The translations under genes were made by a program, and so were the position numbers. From Mycobacterium sp. Root265 (GTDB lineage: Bacteria > Actinomycetota > Actinomycetes > Mycobacteriales > Mycobacteriaceae), in the NCBI RefSeq assembly GCF_001428895.1, contig NZ_LMJA01000030.1:186001-250000 (forward strand): 64,000 nt of DNA. The letters are read 5' to 3'. A model generated the notes under the pieces. The model had not been told where the DNA came from, did not search any database, and saw only the letters and a program-made list of their open reading frames with translations. Positions 47,913 through 56,839 of the stretch are shown here, piece by piece; positions within the stretch are counted from its first letter, which is position 1; each line of letters opens with the position of its first letter.

Positions 47913-48452
47913 ATGCGACCGGACCTCGAGCTGACAAGTGTGCCCGGATGGGCACTGACCCCCACCCGACCCGATGCTGATCTGTCCGGGCGTGCGTGGA
48001 CCATCATCGCGTTCGGGCCGGGCGGCGCCGATGTCGCACGGGACTGGGTAGCCCAGATCGACTCGGCCGGTGGTGAATCGGCGGTACGCCTGCACCAGGT
48101 CGACGCCGGGCAGGCGATCGAGGTGCTGACGGCCGACCTGGCCGATGCCCGGGTGGGCTGGCGGTTGATGATGGCCGGCCCCGCCGACGCCTGCCTGCAC
48201 CTGCGCGGCGCCGCGACGGGCCTCGGTGTCGCCGACGACGAGATGACGGTGGCGTCCACCGAGGTCGATTCACGCGCGGTGCACTGTGTGCACTGCGGGG
48301 CCGTCACCCGGGCGCGGGTCCAGCTGGACGAAGTGCTGCCGTGCGGATCGTGCGAGCGGAAACTCCTGGTTTATTACCATGTTTCGCGTCGCGGCGGAAC
48401 ATATCTGGGCTTCATGGTCGATGCCGAAGAGCCGGCCGGGGCCGTCTCGTGA
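47913..48452 (+). CDS. dimethylamine monooxygenase subunit DmmA-family protein
   Basis: Protein of 179 residues with a C-terminal zinc-ribbon-like motif: Cys125-x2-Cys128 and Cys144-x2-Cys147, followed by KLLVYYHVSRRGGTYLGFM. The N-terminal 110 residues have no recognisable motif. The C-terminal pattern fits the small DmmA-family protein found beside heme-dependent oxidative N-demethylases. It is the first gene of a translationally coupled trio (GTGA overlaps) with a reductase and the DUF3445 protein. It is probably an accessory or electron-transfer-linked subunit of the amine monooxygenase. Confidence 0.75.
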   Translation: MRPDLELTSVPGWALTPTRPDADLSGRAWTIIAFGPGGADVARDWVAQIDSAGGESAVRLHQVDAGQAIEVLTADLADARVGWRLMMAGPADACLHLRGAATGLGVADDEMTVASTEVDSRAVHCVHCGAVTRARVQLDEVLPCGSCERKLLVYYHVSRRGGTYLGFMVDAEEPAGAVS

Positions 48453-49384
48453 ACACTCTCAAACTCGTCGTCACCGCGGTCGATGACACGATCGGCGGCA
48501 TTCGGACCCTCACCCTGGCCTACCCCGACGGGGCGGCCCTGCCGTCGTTCACGCCCGGCAGCCACATCGTCGTGGACTGCGGTGGCAGTGCCAACGCCTA
48601 TTCACTGACCGGCGATGGTAATTCGCCTACCGCGTATGTGATCTCGGTGCTGCGCTGTGACGAGGGCGCCGGGGGCTCGCGGTGGATCCACGACGAGCTG
48701 GCGCTGGGCGACACCGTCGCCGCCGGACTGCCGCGCAGCGCGTTCGCTCCGGTGCTGCGGGCGCGCCGGCACCTGCTCGTCGCCGCGGGCATCGGCATCA
48801 CCCCGATGGTGTCGCACCTGCGCAGCGCGCAGCTGTGGGGACGGGACGTCCGGGTGCTCTACATCCACCGGGAGGGCCGGGCGGCCTACGCTGACGTCGT
48901 CGCAGGACTCGGCGAGCACGCGTCGATGCATACTGCGCGTGCGGCCTTCACCGACGAGCTGCTGGCCGCGCTGGCCGACCAACCCTTCGGCACCCACCTC
49001 TATGTGTGCGGACCGGCCTCGTTCATCGAGTACGTCACCGGTGCGGCCGCGGATCTGGGATGGCCGGCCAGCCGGATTCACCTGGAACACTTCGGATCCG
49101 ACGCGCTCGATCCGGGTGAGCCGTTCGCGGCCCGGGTCACCTCCACCGGTGAGGAGTTCGTCGTCGACGCCGGTGTCTCGCTGCTGGAGGACTTGGAGCG
49201 CCGTGGCTTCGAGGTGCCCAATTTGTGCCGCCGGGGGGTGTGCGGAGAATGCCGACTCCCGGTCTCGGCCGGAACGATCACCCACCGCGATCTGTACCTG
49301 ACCGACGCCGAGAAGGAGGCCGGCGACGCGCTGATGGCCTGCGTGTCGCGCGGTGGCGACGAAACCCTGGAGGTAGCACTGTGA
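48449..49384 (+). CDS. PDR/VanB-family oxidoreductase (reductase component)
   Basis: Electron-transfer reductase of 311 residues with three domains. A ferredoxin-reductase-like flavin domain (LPSFTPGSHIVVD, NAYSLTGD) is followed by a NAD-binding domain (LLVAAGIGITPMVSHLR, LYVCGPASFIEYV). A C-terminal plant-type 2Fe-2S domain has ligands Cys260, Cys265, Cys268 and Cys298. This layout is that of phthalate dioxygenase reductase and VanB. Start is a GTG overlapping the preceding TGA. It should pass electrons from NAD(P)H to the heme protein encoded next. Confidence 0.9.
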   Translation: MNTLKLVVTAVDDTIGGIRTLTLAYPDGAALPSFTPGSHIVVDCGGSANAYSLTGDGNSPTAYVISVLRCDEGAGGSRWIHDELALGDTVAAGLPRSAFAPVLRARRHLLVAAGIGITPMVSHLRSAQLWGRDVRVLYIHREGRAAYADVVAGLGEHASMHTARAAFTDELLAALADQPFGTHLYVCGPASFIEYVTGAAADLGWPASRIHLEHFGSDALDPGEPFAARVTSTGEEFVVDAGVSLLEDLERRGFEVPNLCRRGVCGECRLPVSAGTITHRDLYLTDAEKEAGDALMACVSRGGDETLEVAL

Positions 49385-50355
49385 TCTCGACACCCGATCT
49401 CGTTCGTACCTTTCCTTTCCCGTTCGCCGCGGACACCTACCGCTACAGCACCAATGTCGAGCCCGCAGGCTCGGCGGTCCCCACCCCGGTCGGGCGCTGG
49501 GGTGAGCGGGTGGTCGATGTCGACAGCGAATACGAACACGAACTGGCCGAGCGGGCAGCCGTTCTCGCGACCGATCCCACCCGCAGCGCGGTGCTGCCAC
49601 ACATGCGCCCAGCCTGCTGGGACGCCATGCTGACCCTGATGCGCGAGCTCGCGAGCGGCTACCCCGACAGCATGTCCCTGCAGCGACACGGCACCGGGTG
49701 GCGCTGGCGCAACGACAGACTGGGCATCGAACAGGACTTCATCCTCGGCGATGAGAGCACGCTGCCCGCCGAACCGCTTGCCTATATCGCCGGCCAGGTG
49801 CAGGAGGACATCGTCCTGCTCGACCAACGCGACGGTGACCTGTTCGGTGACGCCGGCGTGGTCACCTTCGCCGCGGACTGGTCGTTCGGGTTCGACGTCG
49901 GCATGACGTTTCTGGAGATCCACGGGCCGGTGCCCCGGCTGCGGGCCACCGGCGTCATCACCCGCGCCAGGGATTTCCTCATGCGGTTGCAGCCCGGTGA
50001 GACCTACCGGCGCACCAACTGGACGTTGACCATCGGTCGCCGCCTTGACGTCTCGACCGAGCTGTATCACGAGTGGGGGCCCGACCGCACGATGATCAAC
50101 GGCGTCACCGACGAGGAGTTCGGTCGGCTGGTGCATCTTCGGGTCGAGGTGCAGCACCTGATCCGGTTGCCGGAGTCGGGGTCGATCTGCTTCCTGATCC
50201 GCACCTATATGTTGCCGCTGGCCGATATCGCCGCCGTCGACGCCTGGCGGGTGCGCGCGGCGGCGGTGCTGGCCGAACTGCCCGAGGACATCGCCGACTA
50301 CAAGGGCATCATCGGGTACCGCGACCGTGCGGTCCAGTGGCTGCGGTCCGCCTGA
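49381..50355 (+). CDS. heme-dependent oxidative N-demethylase (DUF3445 family)
   Basis: Putative catalytic subunit of 324 residues. The family pattern FPFPFAADTYRYSTNVEP, AVLPHMRPACWDAMLTLMRELA, YIAGQVQEDIVLLD, FGFDVGMTFLEIHGPVP, YRRTNWTLTIG and LRVEVQHLIRLPESGSICFLIRTYMLPL is recognisable as DUF3445, the heme-dependent N-demethylase family. Known members oxidise dimethylamine to methylamine and formaldehyde. Its GTG overlaps the reductase stop. The convergent ammonium transporter suggests the nitrogen released is used. The substrate could be another secondary amine. Confidence 0.83.
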   Translation: MISTPDLVRTFPFPFAADTYRYSTNVEPAGSAVPTPVGRWGERVVDVDSEYEHELAERAAVLATDPTRSAVLPHMRPACWDAMLTLMRELASGYPDSMSLQRHGTGWRWRNDRLGIEQDFILGDESTLPAEPLAYIAGQVQEDIVLLDQRDGDLFGDAGVVTFAADWSFGFDVGMTFLEIHGPVPRLRATGVITRARDFLMRLQPGETYRRTNWTLTIGRRLDVSTELYHEWGPDRTMINGVTDEEFGRLVHLRVEVQHLIRLPESGSICFLIRTYMLPLADIAAVDAWRVRAAAVLAELPEDIADYKGIIGYRDRAVQWLRSA

Positions 50356-50376
50356 CAGCCAGGCCGACTGTACGAG

Positions 50377-50410
50377 AAATCGCCCGGATCCTCGAGGATC
50401 CGGGCGATTT
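50377..50410. terminator. 34-bp perfect palindrome, bidirectional terminator
   Basis: The arm AAATCGCCCGGATCCTC (50377-50393) is followed immediately by its exact reverse complement, ending in GGGCGATTT. It lies between the convergent N-demethylase gene and the small membrane protein gene, where a shared terminator is expected. The stem is 17 bp with no spacer in DNA. Confidence 0.8.
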
Positions 50411-50422
50411 CGGTGTGCTCGA

Positions 50423-50641
50423 TCAGTAGGTCGTCGGTTCTCCTTCGGCCACCGGGCCGGGCTCCACCGGCTTGTGCTCGATGATCGCCCGGTACGCGGC
50501 GTTCTCGTGCTGGATCATCCGGACGAAGAACCCGATGAAGAGCAACACCGCGAGGATGAACACGATCCACACGCCGAGCGAGTATCCGCCGAAGGTGAAG
50601 ACCACGCCCGCGTCGTCGTAGCTGTCGATGGGACTGAACAT
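50423..50641 (-). CDS. small single-pass membrane protein downstream of amt
   Basis: Short protein of 72 residues with one clear membrane helix (YSLGVWIVFILAVLLFIGFFV) and a charged C-terminal tail (RMIQHENAAYRAIIEHKP...). The ATG directly follows the TAA of amt with no gap, so the two are co-translated. It has no catalytic motif. It may be an accessory subunit or stabiliser of the transporter, but this is inferred only from the arrangement. Confidence 0.8.
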   Translation of the reverse strand: MFSPIDSYDDAGVVFTFGGYSLGVWIVFILAVLLFIGFFVRMIQHENAAYRAIIEHKPVEPGPVAEGEPTTY

Positions 50642-51973
50642 TTACTTGACCTCCTCGGTGACCACCAGCACGGCACCGTTGGTGCGCATCGCGGTGATCG
50701 GGATACCTTCCGGGTACGGCGTGGCCGGAACCTCGCTGAGATCCAGCCCCTGCTCCTCGACCTCCGGCGGAATACGCAGCAGGCCAACCTTCTTCAGGCC
50801 CAGCGAGACCAGATAGGCGGGGATGAAGCCGAGTGCGGCGAAGACTACCGCGCCGACCGCCTGGCCCCAGAACGAGACGGACGGGTTGCCGTCGGTGTTC
50901 GGGTAGCCCGAGAGGAAGACGCCGGCCATCAGCACCGAGTACAGGCCGATGCCGCCGTGCACGGAGACCGCGCCGACCACATCGTCGATCTTGAACTTTT
51001 CCAACAGCTTTCCGAGGTACGGCGCGAGAGCGCCGGCGCCCAGCGCGATGAGGAAGCCCAGCGCCGGGTGGTACAGATCCATTCCGGATGCCACGCCGAT
51101 GACGCCACAGAGGCCACCGGAGATGGTCCAGAACGGCTCGCCCCGCGATGTGACATAGGCGCCGATGATGCCGCCGGCCAGGCCCATCAGGGTGTTGAAG
51201 GCGAAGGCGCTCAACGTCGTCGGGCTTCCGTAGATGGTGGCGTAGCCGCTGGGACCGTAGATGACACAGCCCATCAGGAAGCCGAAGAAGCCGGTGAAGA
51301 TCATCATCAGTCCGACCATGGTCAGCGGCAGGTTGTGCGGGCGGATGGTCACCGGAGTGCCGTCGGGCAGGAAACGCCCGATGCGCGGCCCCAGGTTGAT
51401 CAGGATGCCCAGCGTCGCGAAACCGGCGATCATGTGCACGCACCCGGCCGCACCGACATCGTGGAATCCGAGCTTGGTGAGCATCCAACCGGCGCCGTGC
51501 CACCCCCAGGCTGCACCGATGATCCACGTGACCGACCCCACCATGACGGTGAGCACCAGGAAGCCGCTGGTCCGAATGCGTTCCAGCACAGCACCGGACA
51601 TGATCGAACCGGTGGTGGCGGCGAACAGCGCGAAGGCCCCCCAGAAGATGCCGCTCGCCGGGTCCTGGACGTTCGGGCCCATATTGTCGCTCCACGGGAG
51701 CGCAGCCCTTGCGGCGTCGGTCATCTCGATGAAACCGCTGGGCATCGCGTTGTACAGGAACCAGCCGACGAAGAAGAACGATGCCACGATGGTGGCGAAG
51801 GCCAGCAGATTCTTCATCGCCGTGGCGAGCACGTTCTTGGACCTCGACGCGCCGACCTCGTAGGCGAGGAAGCCTGCGTGGATGAGCATCATCAAGGCGA
51901 TGGACATCCAGTAGAAGAACTCGTTGTTGACGGCCGCCATCGTCGAGAGGGCGTCCTCCACTTCAGGTGTCAA
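50642..51973 (-). CDS. amt: ammonium transporter (Amt family)
   Basis: Integral membrane ammonium channel of 443 residues with about eleven membrane helices. The signature region includes MSIALMMLIHAGFLAYEVGASRSKNVL, GCVHMIAGFATLGILINLGPR and DDVVGAVSVHGGIGLYSVLMAG. The last two carry the paired pore histidines. The C-terminal cytoplasmic tail ends EVPATPYPEGIPITAMRTNGAVLVVTEEVK. Its start is a TTG with GGAGGT five bases upstream. A GlnR-like site lies 81 bp upstream. It converges with the N-demethylase operon, forming a nitrogen-acquisition cluster. Confidence 0.93.
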   Translation of the reverse strand: MTPEVEDALSTMAAVNNEFFYWMSIALMMLIHAGFLAYEVGASRSKNVLATAMKNLLAFATIVASFFFVGWFLYNAMPSGFIEMTDAARAALPWSDNMGPNVQDPASGIFWGAFALFAATTGSIMSGAVLERIRTSGFLVLTVMVGSVTWIIGAAWGWHGAGWMLTKLGFHDVGAAGCVHMIAGFATLGILINLGPRIGRFLPDGTPVTIRPHNLPLTMVGLMMIFTGFFGFLMGCVIYGPSGYATIYGSPTTLSAFAFNTLMGLAGGIIGAYVTSRGEPFWTISGGLCGVIGVASGMDLYHPALGFLIALGAGALAPYLGKLLEKFKIDDVVGAVSVHGGIGLYSVLMAGVFLSGYPNTDGNPSVSFWGQAVGAVVFAALGFIPAYLVSLGLKKVGLLRIPPEVEEQGLDLSEVPATPYPEGIPITAMRTNGAVLVVTEEVK

Positions 51974-52053
51974 AAGGACCTCCGCCGATCGTTTCTGGGG
52001 GATGGGGTGGGGGAGGCACTGCGTTTAACGACAGTGGCCTTGAGGTACTGACG

Positions 52054-52070
52054 GTGTACCGGATTGAAAC
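52054..52070 (+). promoter_or_regulatory. GlnR-like box in the amt promoter region
   Basis: GTGTAC-CGGATT-GAAAC matches GNTNAC-N6-GNAAC except at the third position. It lies in the 208-bp divergent region between amt and the lipoprotein gene, about 80 bp from the amt start. Mycobacterial amt genes are known GlnR targets, which supports it. Confidence 0.4.
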
Positions 52071-52181
52071 TAACTGCGCGAATGTGTCCGAGCGGTCAAG
52101 GCGAGTTAATTCCGCGTGAAGAGGTGCGACGCACTCCGAAGTTGGGATCGGTAGCGTCGGCCACCCAACACGCTCTGTGCC

Positions 52182-52802
52182 ATGACGACATTCACCCGCC
52201 TGGGCCTCGGCCTGGCCGCCACCGCACTCTCGATCTCGGTACTGACCGGATGCTCCAAGATCGACGACATCCGGGCCATCACCGACGCCGCGACCACCGG
52301 CGTCGAGCAACTGAGCGACAACGCCGACGGACTCACCGAGATCGCCGCCGGCGACCTGGTGACCGTCGAGGGAATCGACACGGCGCTCGGCGCCATCTCC
52401 GAGCGTGTCGGTGCCGGCCCGATGAATGTGGTCGAGATCGTCATCACCCAGCAGTTGATCACCGTGCAGGCCATCGACCCGGCCGCGCCCACGGAGCTCA
52501 ACCAATGGACCTACACCGCGGGCCACGTTGGCGACCTGCGCCCCGTCGACTACGACGACGACACCGAGGCGCTGCAGCAGAACCTGTTTGCGGTGACCGA
52601 CGTGCCCGCCACCGCGATCATGACCGCGATCGGCAATGCGATCGGGGCCAGCGGTATCGCCGACGGCGATGTGCAGTCCGTCGTCGTCAAGCGCAATCTG
52701 CCCTTCGGCGATGAGCTGCAGATCCTCATCAACGTGCAGGGTGAGCGCAGTGACAAGCAGGTGCGTGCGGACGCCACCGGTCGGGTCACCGAGGTCCTGT
52801 AG
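52182..52802 (+). CDS. conserved hypothetical lipoprotein
   Basis: Protein of 206 residues. The signal peptide MTTFTRLGLGLAATALSISVLTGC has a perfect lipobox (LTGC, Cys24). The mature part is acidic with repeated Asp/Ala/Thr segments and no recognised domain. It is divergent from amt and 44 bp upstream of the peptidase gene. No enzymatic residues can be proposed. Confidence 0.75.
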   Translation: MTTFTRLGLGLAATALSISVLTGCSKIDDIRAITDAATTGVEQLSDNADGLTEIAAGDLVTVEGIDTALGAISERVGAGPMNVVEIVITQQLITVQAIDPAAPTELNQWTYTAGHVGDLRPVDYDDDTEALQQNLFAVTDVPATAIMTAIGNAIGASGIADGDVQSVVVKRNLPFGDELQILINVQGERSDKQVRADATGRVTEVL

Positions 52803-52846
52803 GCCACAGAGAACCCGGGAGAGGGGTCCAGCGATACGGTGATGTC

Positions 52847-54826
52847 ATGACACCGTTCCATGACCTGGATGCCTATTTCGCGTTGCCCAGGGTGGCCGGG
52901 CTCGCCGTCGCCCCGGGCGGTGACCGGGTGGTGACCACGATCAGCGAACTGAACCACGACAGCACCGAATACATCACCGCCCTATGGGAATTGGACCCAC
53001 AAGGCGTCGAGCCCGCCAGACGGCTGACCCGCGGCGCCAAGGGAGAGTCCGCACCCGTCTTCACCGCCGGCGGTGACCTGTTGTTCGTCGCGGTCCGGCC
53101 ACGGGCCGGGGAGGACGAGCCGCCGGCGGCACTGTGGCGATTGCCGGCGGCCGGCGGCGAGGCGGTCCAGGAGCTCGCGCTGCCGGGCGGGGTCGCCGCG
53201 GTGCACACCGCGCAGCGCGCGGCGCGGACCGTCGTCACCGCACCGGTCCTGCCCGCGGCGAGGGATCTGGACGAGGACAAGCGGCTTCGCGCGCTGCGCA
53301 AGGACAACAAGGTGTCGGCGATCCTGCACACCGGATATCCGGTGCGGCACTGGGATCACGACCTGGGACCCGGCCAGCCGCACCTGTTCGACGCCGACGG
53401 CCAGCGCGACCTGACTCCCGGACCGGGCGGCGCCCTGCGCGATACGGCACTCGATGTCAGCGCCGACGGCAGTTTCGTGGTCACCGCATGGAACGCCGCG
53501 GCACCCGGGGTGGCGCTGCGCTCGCACCTCGTGCGTATCGATGCCGCCACCGGCCGGCACACCACGGTCGCCGAGGATCCCGGCGCCGATCTGGGGGAGC
53601 CCGCCATCTCTCCGGACGGAAGCCGGCTGGCCTTTCTCCGCGAGACAACCTCCACGCCGACCCGGGCGCCGCGGATCACTTTGTGCTGCATGAGCTTCGG
53701 CGAGGCGTGGGTGGAACTCGGCGACTGGGACCGCTGGCCGACATCGGTGACCTGGTCCGCCGACGGCGCACAGTTGATCGTCACCGCCGACGAGGGCGGG
53801 CGCGGACCGGTCTTCGCCGTCGATCCCGGCACGGCCGCGGTGACCCGGCTGACCGCCGACGATTTCACCTACAGCGATGTGCAGGCCGCCGCCGGCGGGG
53901 CGATATTCGCCTTGCGCAGTTCCTATCTGAGCCCGCCGCACCCGGTGCGCATTGACCCCGGCGGTTCCGTCACGGTGCTGCCCTGCGTCCAGCTGCCCGA
54001 GCTGCCCGGGCACGTCGAAGAAGTGACGGCCACCGCGCAGGACGGCGCCACGATCCGGTCCTGGCTCGTGCTGCCCGACGGCCTCGGCGAACAAGGTCCC
54101 GATCCGGCGCCGTTGCTCCTCTGGATTCACGGTGGACCGTTGGCCAGTTGGAACGCCTGGCACTGGCGGTGGAACCCATGGCTGCTCGCAGCGCAGGGTT
54201 ACGCCGTGCTGCTGCCGGACCCGGCGCTGTCGACCGGATACGGCCAGGCCTTCATCCAACGCGGCTGGGGAGCATGGGGTGCGGCGCCCTACACCGATCT
54301 GATGGCGGTCACCGACGCCGCCTGCGCGCACCCCCGGGTCGACGAGTCGCACACCGCGGCGATGGGCGGATCCTTCGGCGGCTACATGGCCAATTGGATC
54401 GCCGGACACACCGACCGCTTCGATGCCATCGTCACCCATGCAAGCCTGTGGGCACTGGATCAGTTCGGGCACACCACCGACGGCGCCTACTGGTGGGTGC
54501 GCGAGATGACCGAGGAGATGACGCAGCGCAATTCCCCGCACCACCATGTGGCGAACATCCGCACACCGATGCTGGTCATCCACGGTGACAAGGACTACCG
54601 CGTGCCCATCGGGGAGGGCCTGCGGCTCTGGTACGAGCTGCTGAGCCTGTCCGGTCTGCCCGCCGACGACGACGGCAACAGTGCCCACCAGTTCCTCTAT
54701 TACCCGTCGGAGGGGCACTGGGTCGGGGCCCCGCAGCACGCCAAGATCTGGTACCAGGTGGTCACCGCATTCCTGGGCAACCATCTGTTCGGTCGGGAGG
54801 TGGGCCCGCCGGAAGTCCTCGGGTAG
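52847..54826 (+). CDS. prolyl-oligopeptidase-family (S9) serine peptidase
   Basis: Alpha/beta hydrolase of 659 residues with an N-terminal beta-propeller of about 400 residues. WD-like segments such as EPAISPDGSRLAFLRETT and PTSVTWSADGAQLIVTADEGG form the propeller. The catalytic triad is visible as Ser509 (GGSFGGYMAN), Asp583 (HGDKDYRVP) and His624 (PSEGHWVG). The oxyanion segment LLLWIHGGPLASW precedes it. These peptidases cleave short peptides or acylated amino acids in the cytoplasm. There is no signal peptide. Confidence 0.9.
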   Translation: MTPFHDLDAYFALPRVAGLAVAPGGDRVVTTISELNHDSTEYITALWELDPQGVEPARRLTRGAKGESAPVFTAGGDLLFVAVRPRAGEDEPPAALWRLPAAGGEAVQELALPGGVAAVHTAQRAARTVVTAPVLPAARDLDEDKRLRALRKDNKVSAILHTGYPVRHWDHDLGPGQPHLFDADGQRDLTPGPGGALRDTALDVSADGSFVVTAWNAAAPGVALRSHLVRIDAATGRHTTVAEDPGADLGEPAISPDGSRLAFLRETTSTPTRAPRITLCCMSFGEAWVELGDWDRWPTSVTWSADGAQLIVTADEGGRGPVFAVDPGTAAVTRLTADDFTYSDVQAAAGGAIFALRSSYLSPPHPVRIDPGGSVTVLPCVQLPELPGHVEEVTATAQDGATIRSWLVLPDGLGEQGPDPAPLLLWIHGGPLASWNAWHWRWNPWLLAAQGYAVLLPDPALSTGYGQAFIQRGWGAWGAAPYTDLMAVTDAACAHPRVDESHTAAMGGSFGGYMANWIAGHTDRFDAIVTHASLWALDQFGHTTDGAYWWVREMTEEMTQRNSPHHHVANIRTPMLVIHGDKDYRVPIGEGLRLWYELLSLSGLPADDDGNSAHQFLYYPSEGHWVGAPQHAKIWYQVVTAFLGNHLFGREVGPPEVLG

Positions 54827-54837
54827 CTTCGGGACCC

Positions 54838-56094
54838 ATGACCTCCTCACAGCGCGAATTCGACATCGTCCTGTACGGCGCCACCGGGTTCGCCGGCAAG
54901 CTCACCGCGCAGTACCTGGCCGAGGCCGGGAAAGGTGCCCGGATCGCGCTGGCCGGCCGCTCGCTGGTCAAGGTCCGCGATGTCCGGGACACCCTGGGCG
55001 CCGAGGCGCAGGACTGGCCGCTGATCGAGGCCGACACCGCGCAACCGTCCACGCTGGCCGATATGGCGGCGCGCACCCAGGTGGTCATCACCACCGTCGG
55101 GCCGTACACGAAGTACGGACTGCCGCTGGTGCAGGCGTGTGTGGCGGCCGGCACCGACTACGCCGATCTGACCGGTGAGACGCTGTTCATCCGGGACAGT
55201 GCCGAACAGTTCCACAAGCAGGCCGTCGACACCGGTTCGCGCATCGTGCATTCCTGTGGATTCGATTCCGTCCCTTCGGATATCACCGTCTACGCGCTGC
55301 ACGACCGGGTGCGCAAGGACGGCGCGGGCGAACTCGCCGAGACCAGCCTGGTGCTGCGCTCGTTCGCCGGAGGCGTGTCCGGCGGCACCGTTGCCTCGAT
55401 GGTCGAGTTCATGCGGACCGCCGCGGAGAACCCGCAGTCACGCGGCGATCTCGCAGACCCCTATACGCTGACCACCGACCGCGGGGCCGAGCCGGATCTG
55501 GGCCACCAGTCCGACAATCCGTGGCGGCGCGGCCGGGAGATCGCCCCCGAACTCGACGGCGTCTGGACCGGTGCGTTCGCGATGGCCGCACCCAACTCGC
55601 GAATCGTGCGGCGCAGCAATGCCCTGCTGGACTGGGCGTACGGGCGCACGTTCCGGTACTCCGAGCAGATGAGCATGGGCTCCTCGGTCATCGCGCCGGT
55701 GGCTGCCGCGCTGGACACCGCGGTCAACGTGGGGATGTTCGGGCTGGGCACCCGTTACATCAACAAGGTTCCCAGCGGCCTGCTCGAGCGCGTGCTGCCC
55801 AGGGCCGGCACCGGTCCCAGCGAGCGCACCCGGGAGAAGGGGCATTACCGCGCCGAGACGTACACCACGACCACCACCGGCGCACGGTACCGGGCCACCA
55901 TCGCCCAACAGGGCGACCCCGGGTACAAGGCCACCGCGGTGCTGCTCGGCGAGTGCGGGCTCGCGCTCGCGCTCGACCGCGACAAGCTCTCGGATCTGCG
56001 GGGGGTGCTGACCCCGGCCGCCGCCATGGGCGATGCGCTGCTGACCCGGCTGCCCGCCGCAGGGGTGACTTTGGAGACCGCTCGCCTCAACTGA
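54838..56094 (+). CDS. saccharopine-dehydrogenase-like enoyl reductase (Rv2449c homologue)
   Basis: Protein of 418 residues with an N-terminal Rossmann fold (FDIVLYGATGFAGKLTAQYLAE). VVITTVGPYTKYGLPLVQACVAAGTDYADLTGE and HSCGFDSVPSDITVYALHDRV follow. This family includes the trans-acting enoyl reductase of phthiocerol lipid synthesis and uncharacterised mycobacterial paralogues. Its place upstream of valS corresponds to Rv2449c. A lipid-reductase function is inferred from the family only. It begins 12 bp after the peptidase gene. Confidence 0.87.
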   Translation: MTSSQREFDIVLYGATGFAGKLTAQYLAEAGKGARIALAGRSLVKVRDVRDTLGAEAQDWPLIEADTAQPSTLADMAARTQVVITTVGPYTKYGLPLVQACVAAGTDYADLTGETLFIRDSAEQFHKQAVDTGSRIVHSCGFDSVPSDITVYALHDRVRKDGAGELAETSLVLRSFAGGVSGGTVASMVEFMRTAAENPQSRGDLADPYTLTTDRGAEPDLGHQSDNPWRRGREIAPELDGVWTGAFAMAAPNSRIVRRSNALLDWAYGRTFRYSEQMSMGSSVIAPVAAALDTAVNVGMFGLGTRYINKVPSGLLERVLPRAGTGPSERTREKGHYRAETYTTTTTGARYRATIAQQGDPGYKATAVLLGECGLALALDRDKLSDLRGVLTPAAAMGDALLTRLPAAGVTLETARLN

Positions 56095-56199
56095 TTCGGG
56101 CGGTATGAACCGGGGCCGCGCCGAACGCCTGTGGGCCATGATCGATAAGGGCTAGGGTCCCTCTCAGGGGTACCTGACATCGACAGAGGTGAGTGGGAA

Positions 56200-56811
56200 A
56201 TGGCCGGTCTGGATGAACTCTTCGCACAAATTCCCGTACAGGACATTGCGGCGAAACTGGGGGCAGACCAGGGCGAGGTGAACAGCGCCATCCGGACGCT
56301 GGTGCCGGCTTTGGTGGGTGGATTGCAGGCCAACGTCCAGGCCGATGACATCGACTCGACCGACCTGGAGGCCGCGGTGGGCTCGCAGGCGGCCAGTGGT
56401 CTGCTCGACGGCGGGGTCAAGGTCGACGATGTGGACGCCGGTGAGGGCGACAAGATCGTCGCCAACATCTTCGGCGGCAACGACAGCAACTCGGTCGCCT
56501 CGGCGCTGGCCGGCACCGGCGCCGGAAGCGGCGACCTGATCAAGAAGCTTTTGCCGATCCTGGCGCCGATCGTGCTGGCCTATATCGGCAAGCAGTTCTC
56601 CGGCAACTCCGCCCCCACGCAGCCGCAGTCCGCGCCGTCCGGCGGTGGGCTCGGCGATGTGCTCGGCAGCATTCTCGGCGGCGCCGGTGGCGGTGGTAAC
56701 AATCCGCTGGGCAGCATCCTGGGCAGCGTGCTCGGTGGCGGCGGCCAGGGCGGCAATCAGGGCAATGTCATCGGGGACATTTTGGGTGGCCTGTTGGGTG
56801 GGAAGAAATAG
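56200..56811 (+). CDS. DUF937-family protein
   Basis: Protein of 203 residues with an N-terminal helical region (MAGLDELFAQIPVQDIAAKLGADQGEVNSAIRTLVPALVGGLQANV). A central hydrophobic segment, LIKKLLPILAPIVLAYIGKQF, follows. The last 60 residues are a glycine-rich repeat of LGSILGG-like units (GLGDVLGSILGG, PLGSILGSVLGGGG, VIGDILGGLLGG). This matches the DUF937 layout. Function is unknown. It is inserted between the Rv2449c homologue and valS. Confidence 0.8.
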   Translation: MAGLDELFAQIPVQDIAAKLGADQGEVNSAIRTLVPALVGGLQANVQADDIDSTDLEAAVGSQAASGLLDGGVKVDDVDAGEGDKIVANIFGGNDSNSVASALAGTGAGSGDLIKKLLPILAPIVLAYIGKQFSGNSAPTQPQSAPSGGGLGDVLGSILGGAGGGGNNPLGSILGSVLGGGGQGGNQGNVIGDILGGLLGGKK

Positions 56812-56839
56812 CCCGGCGCGGTTTCCCTAGAATCGACGG

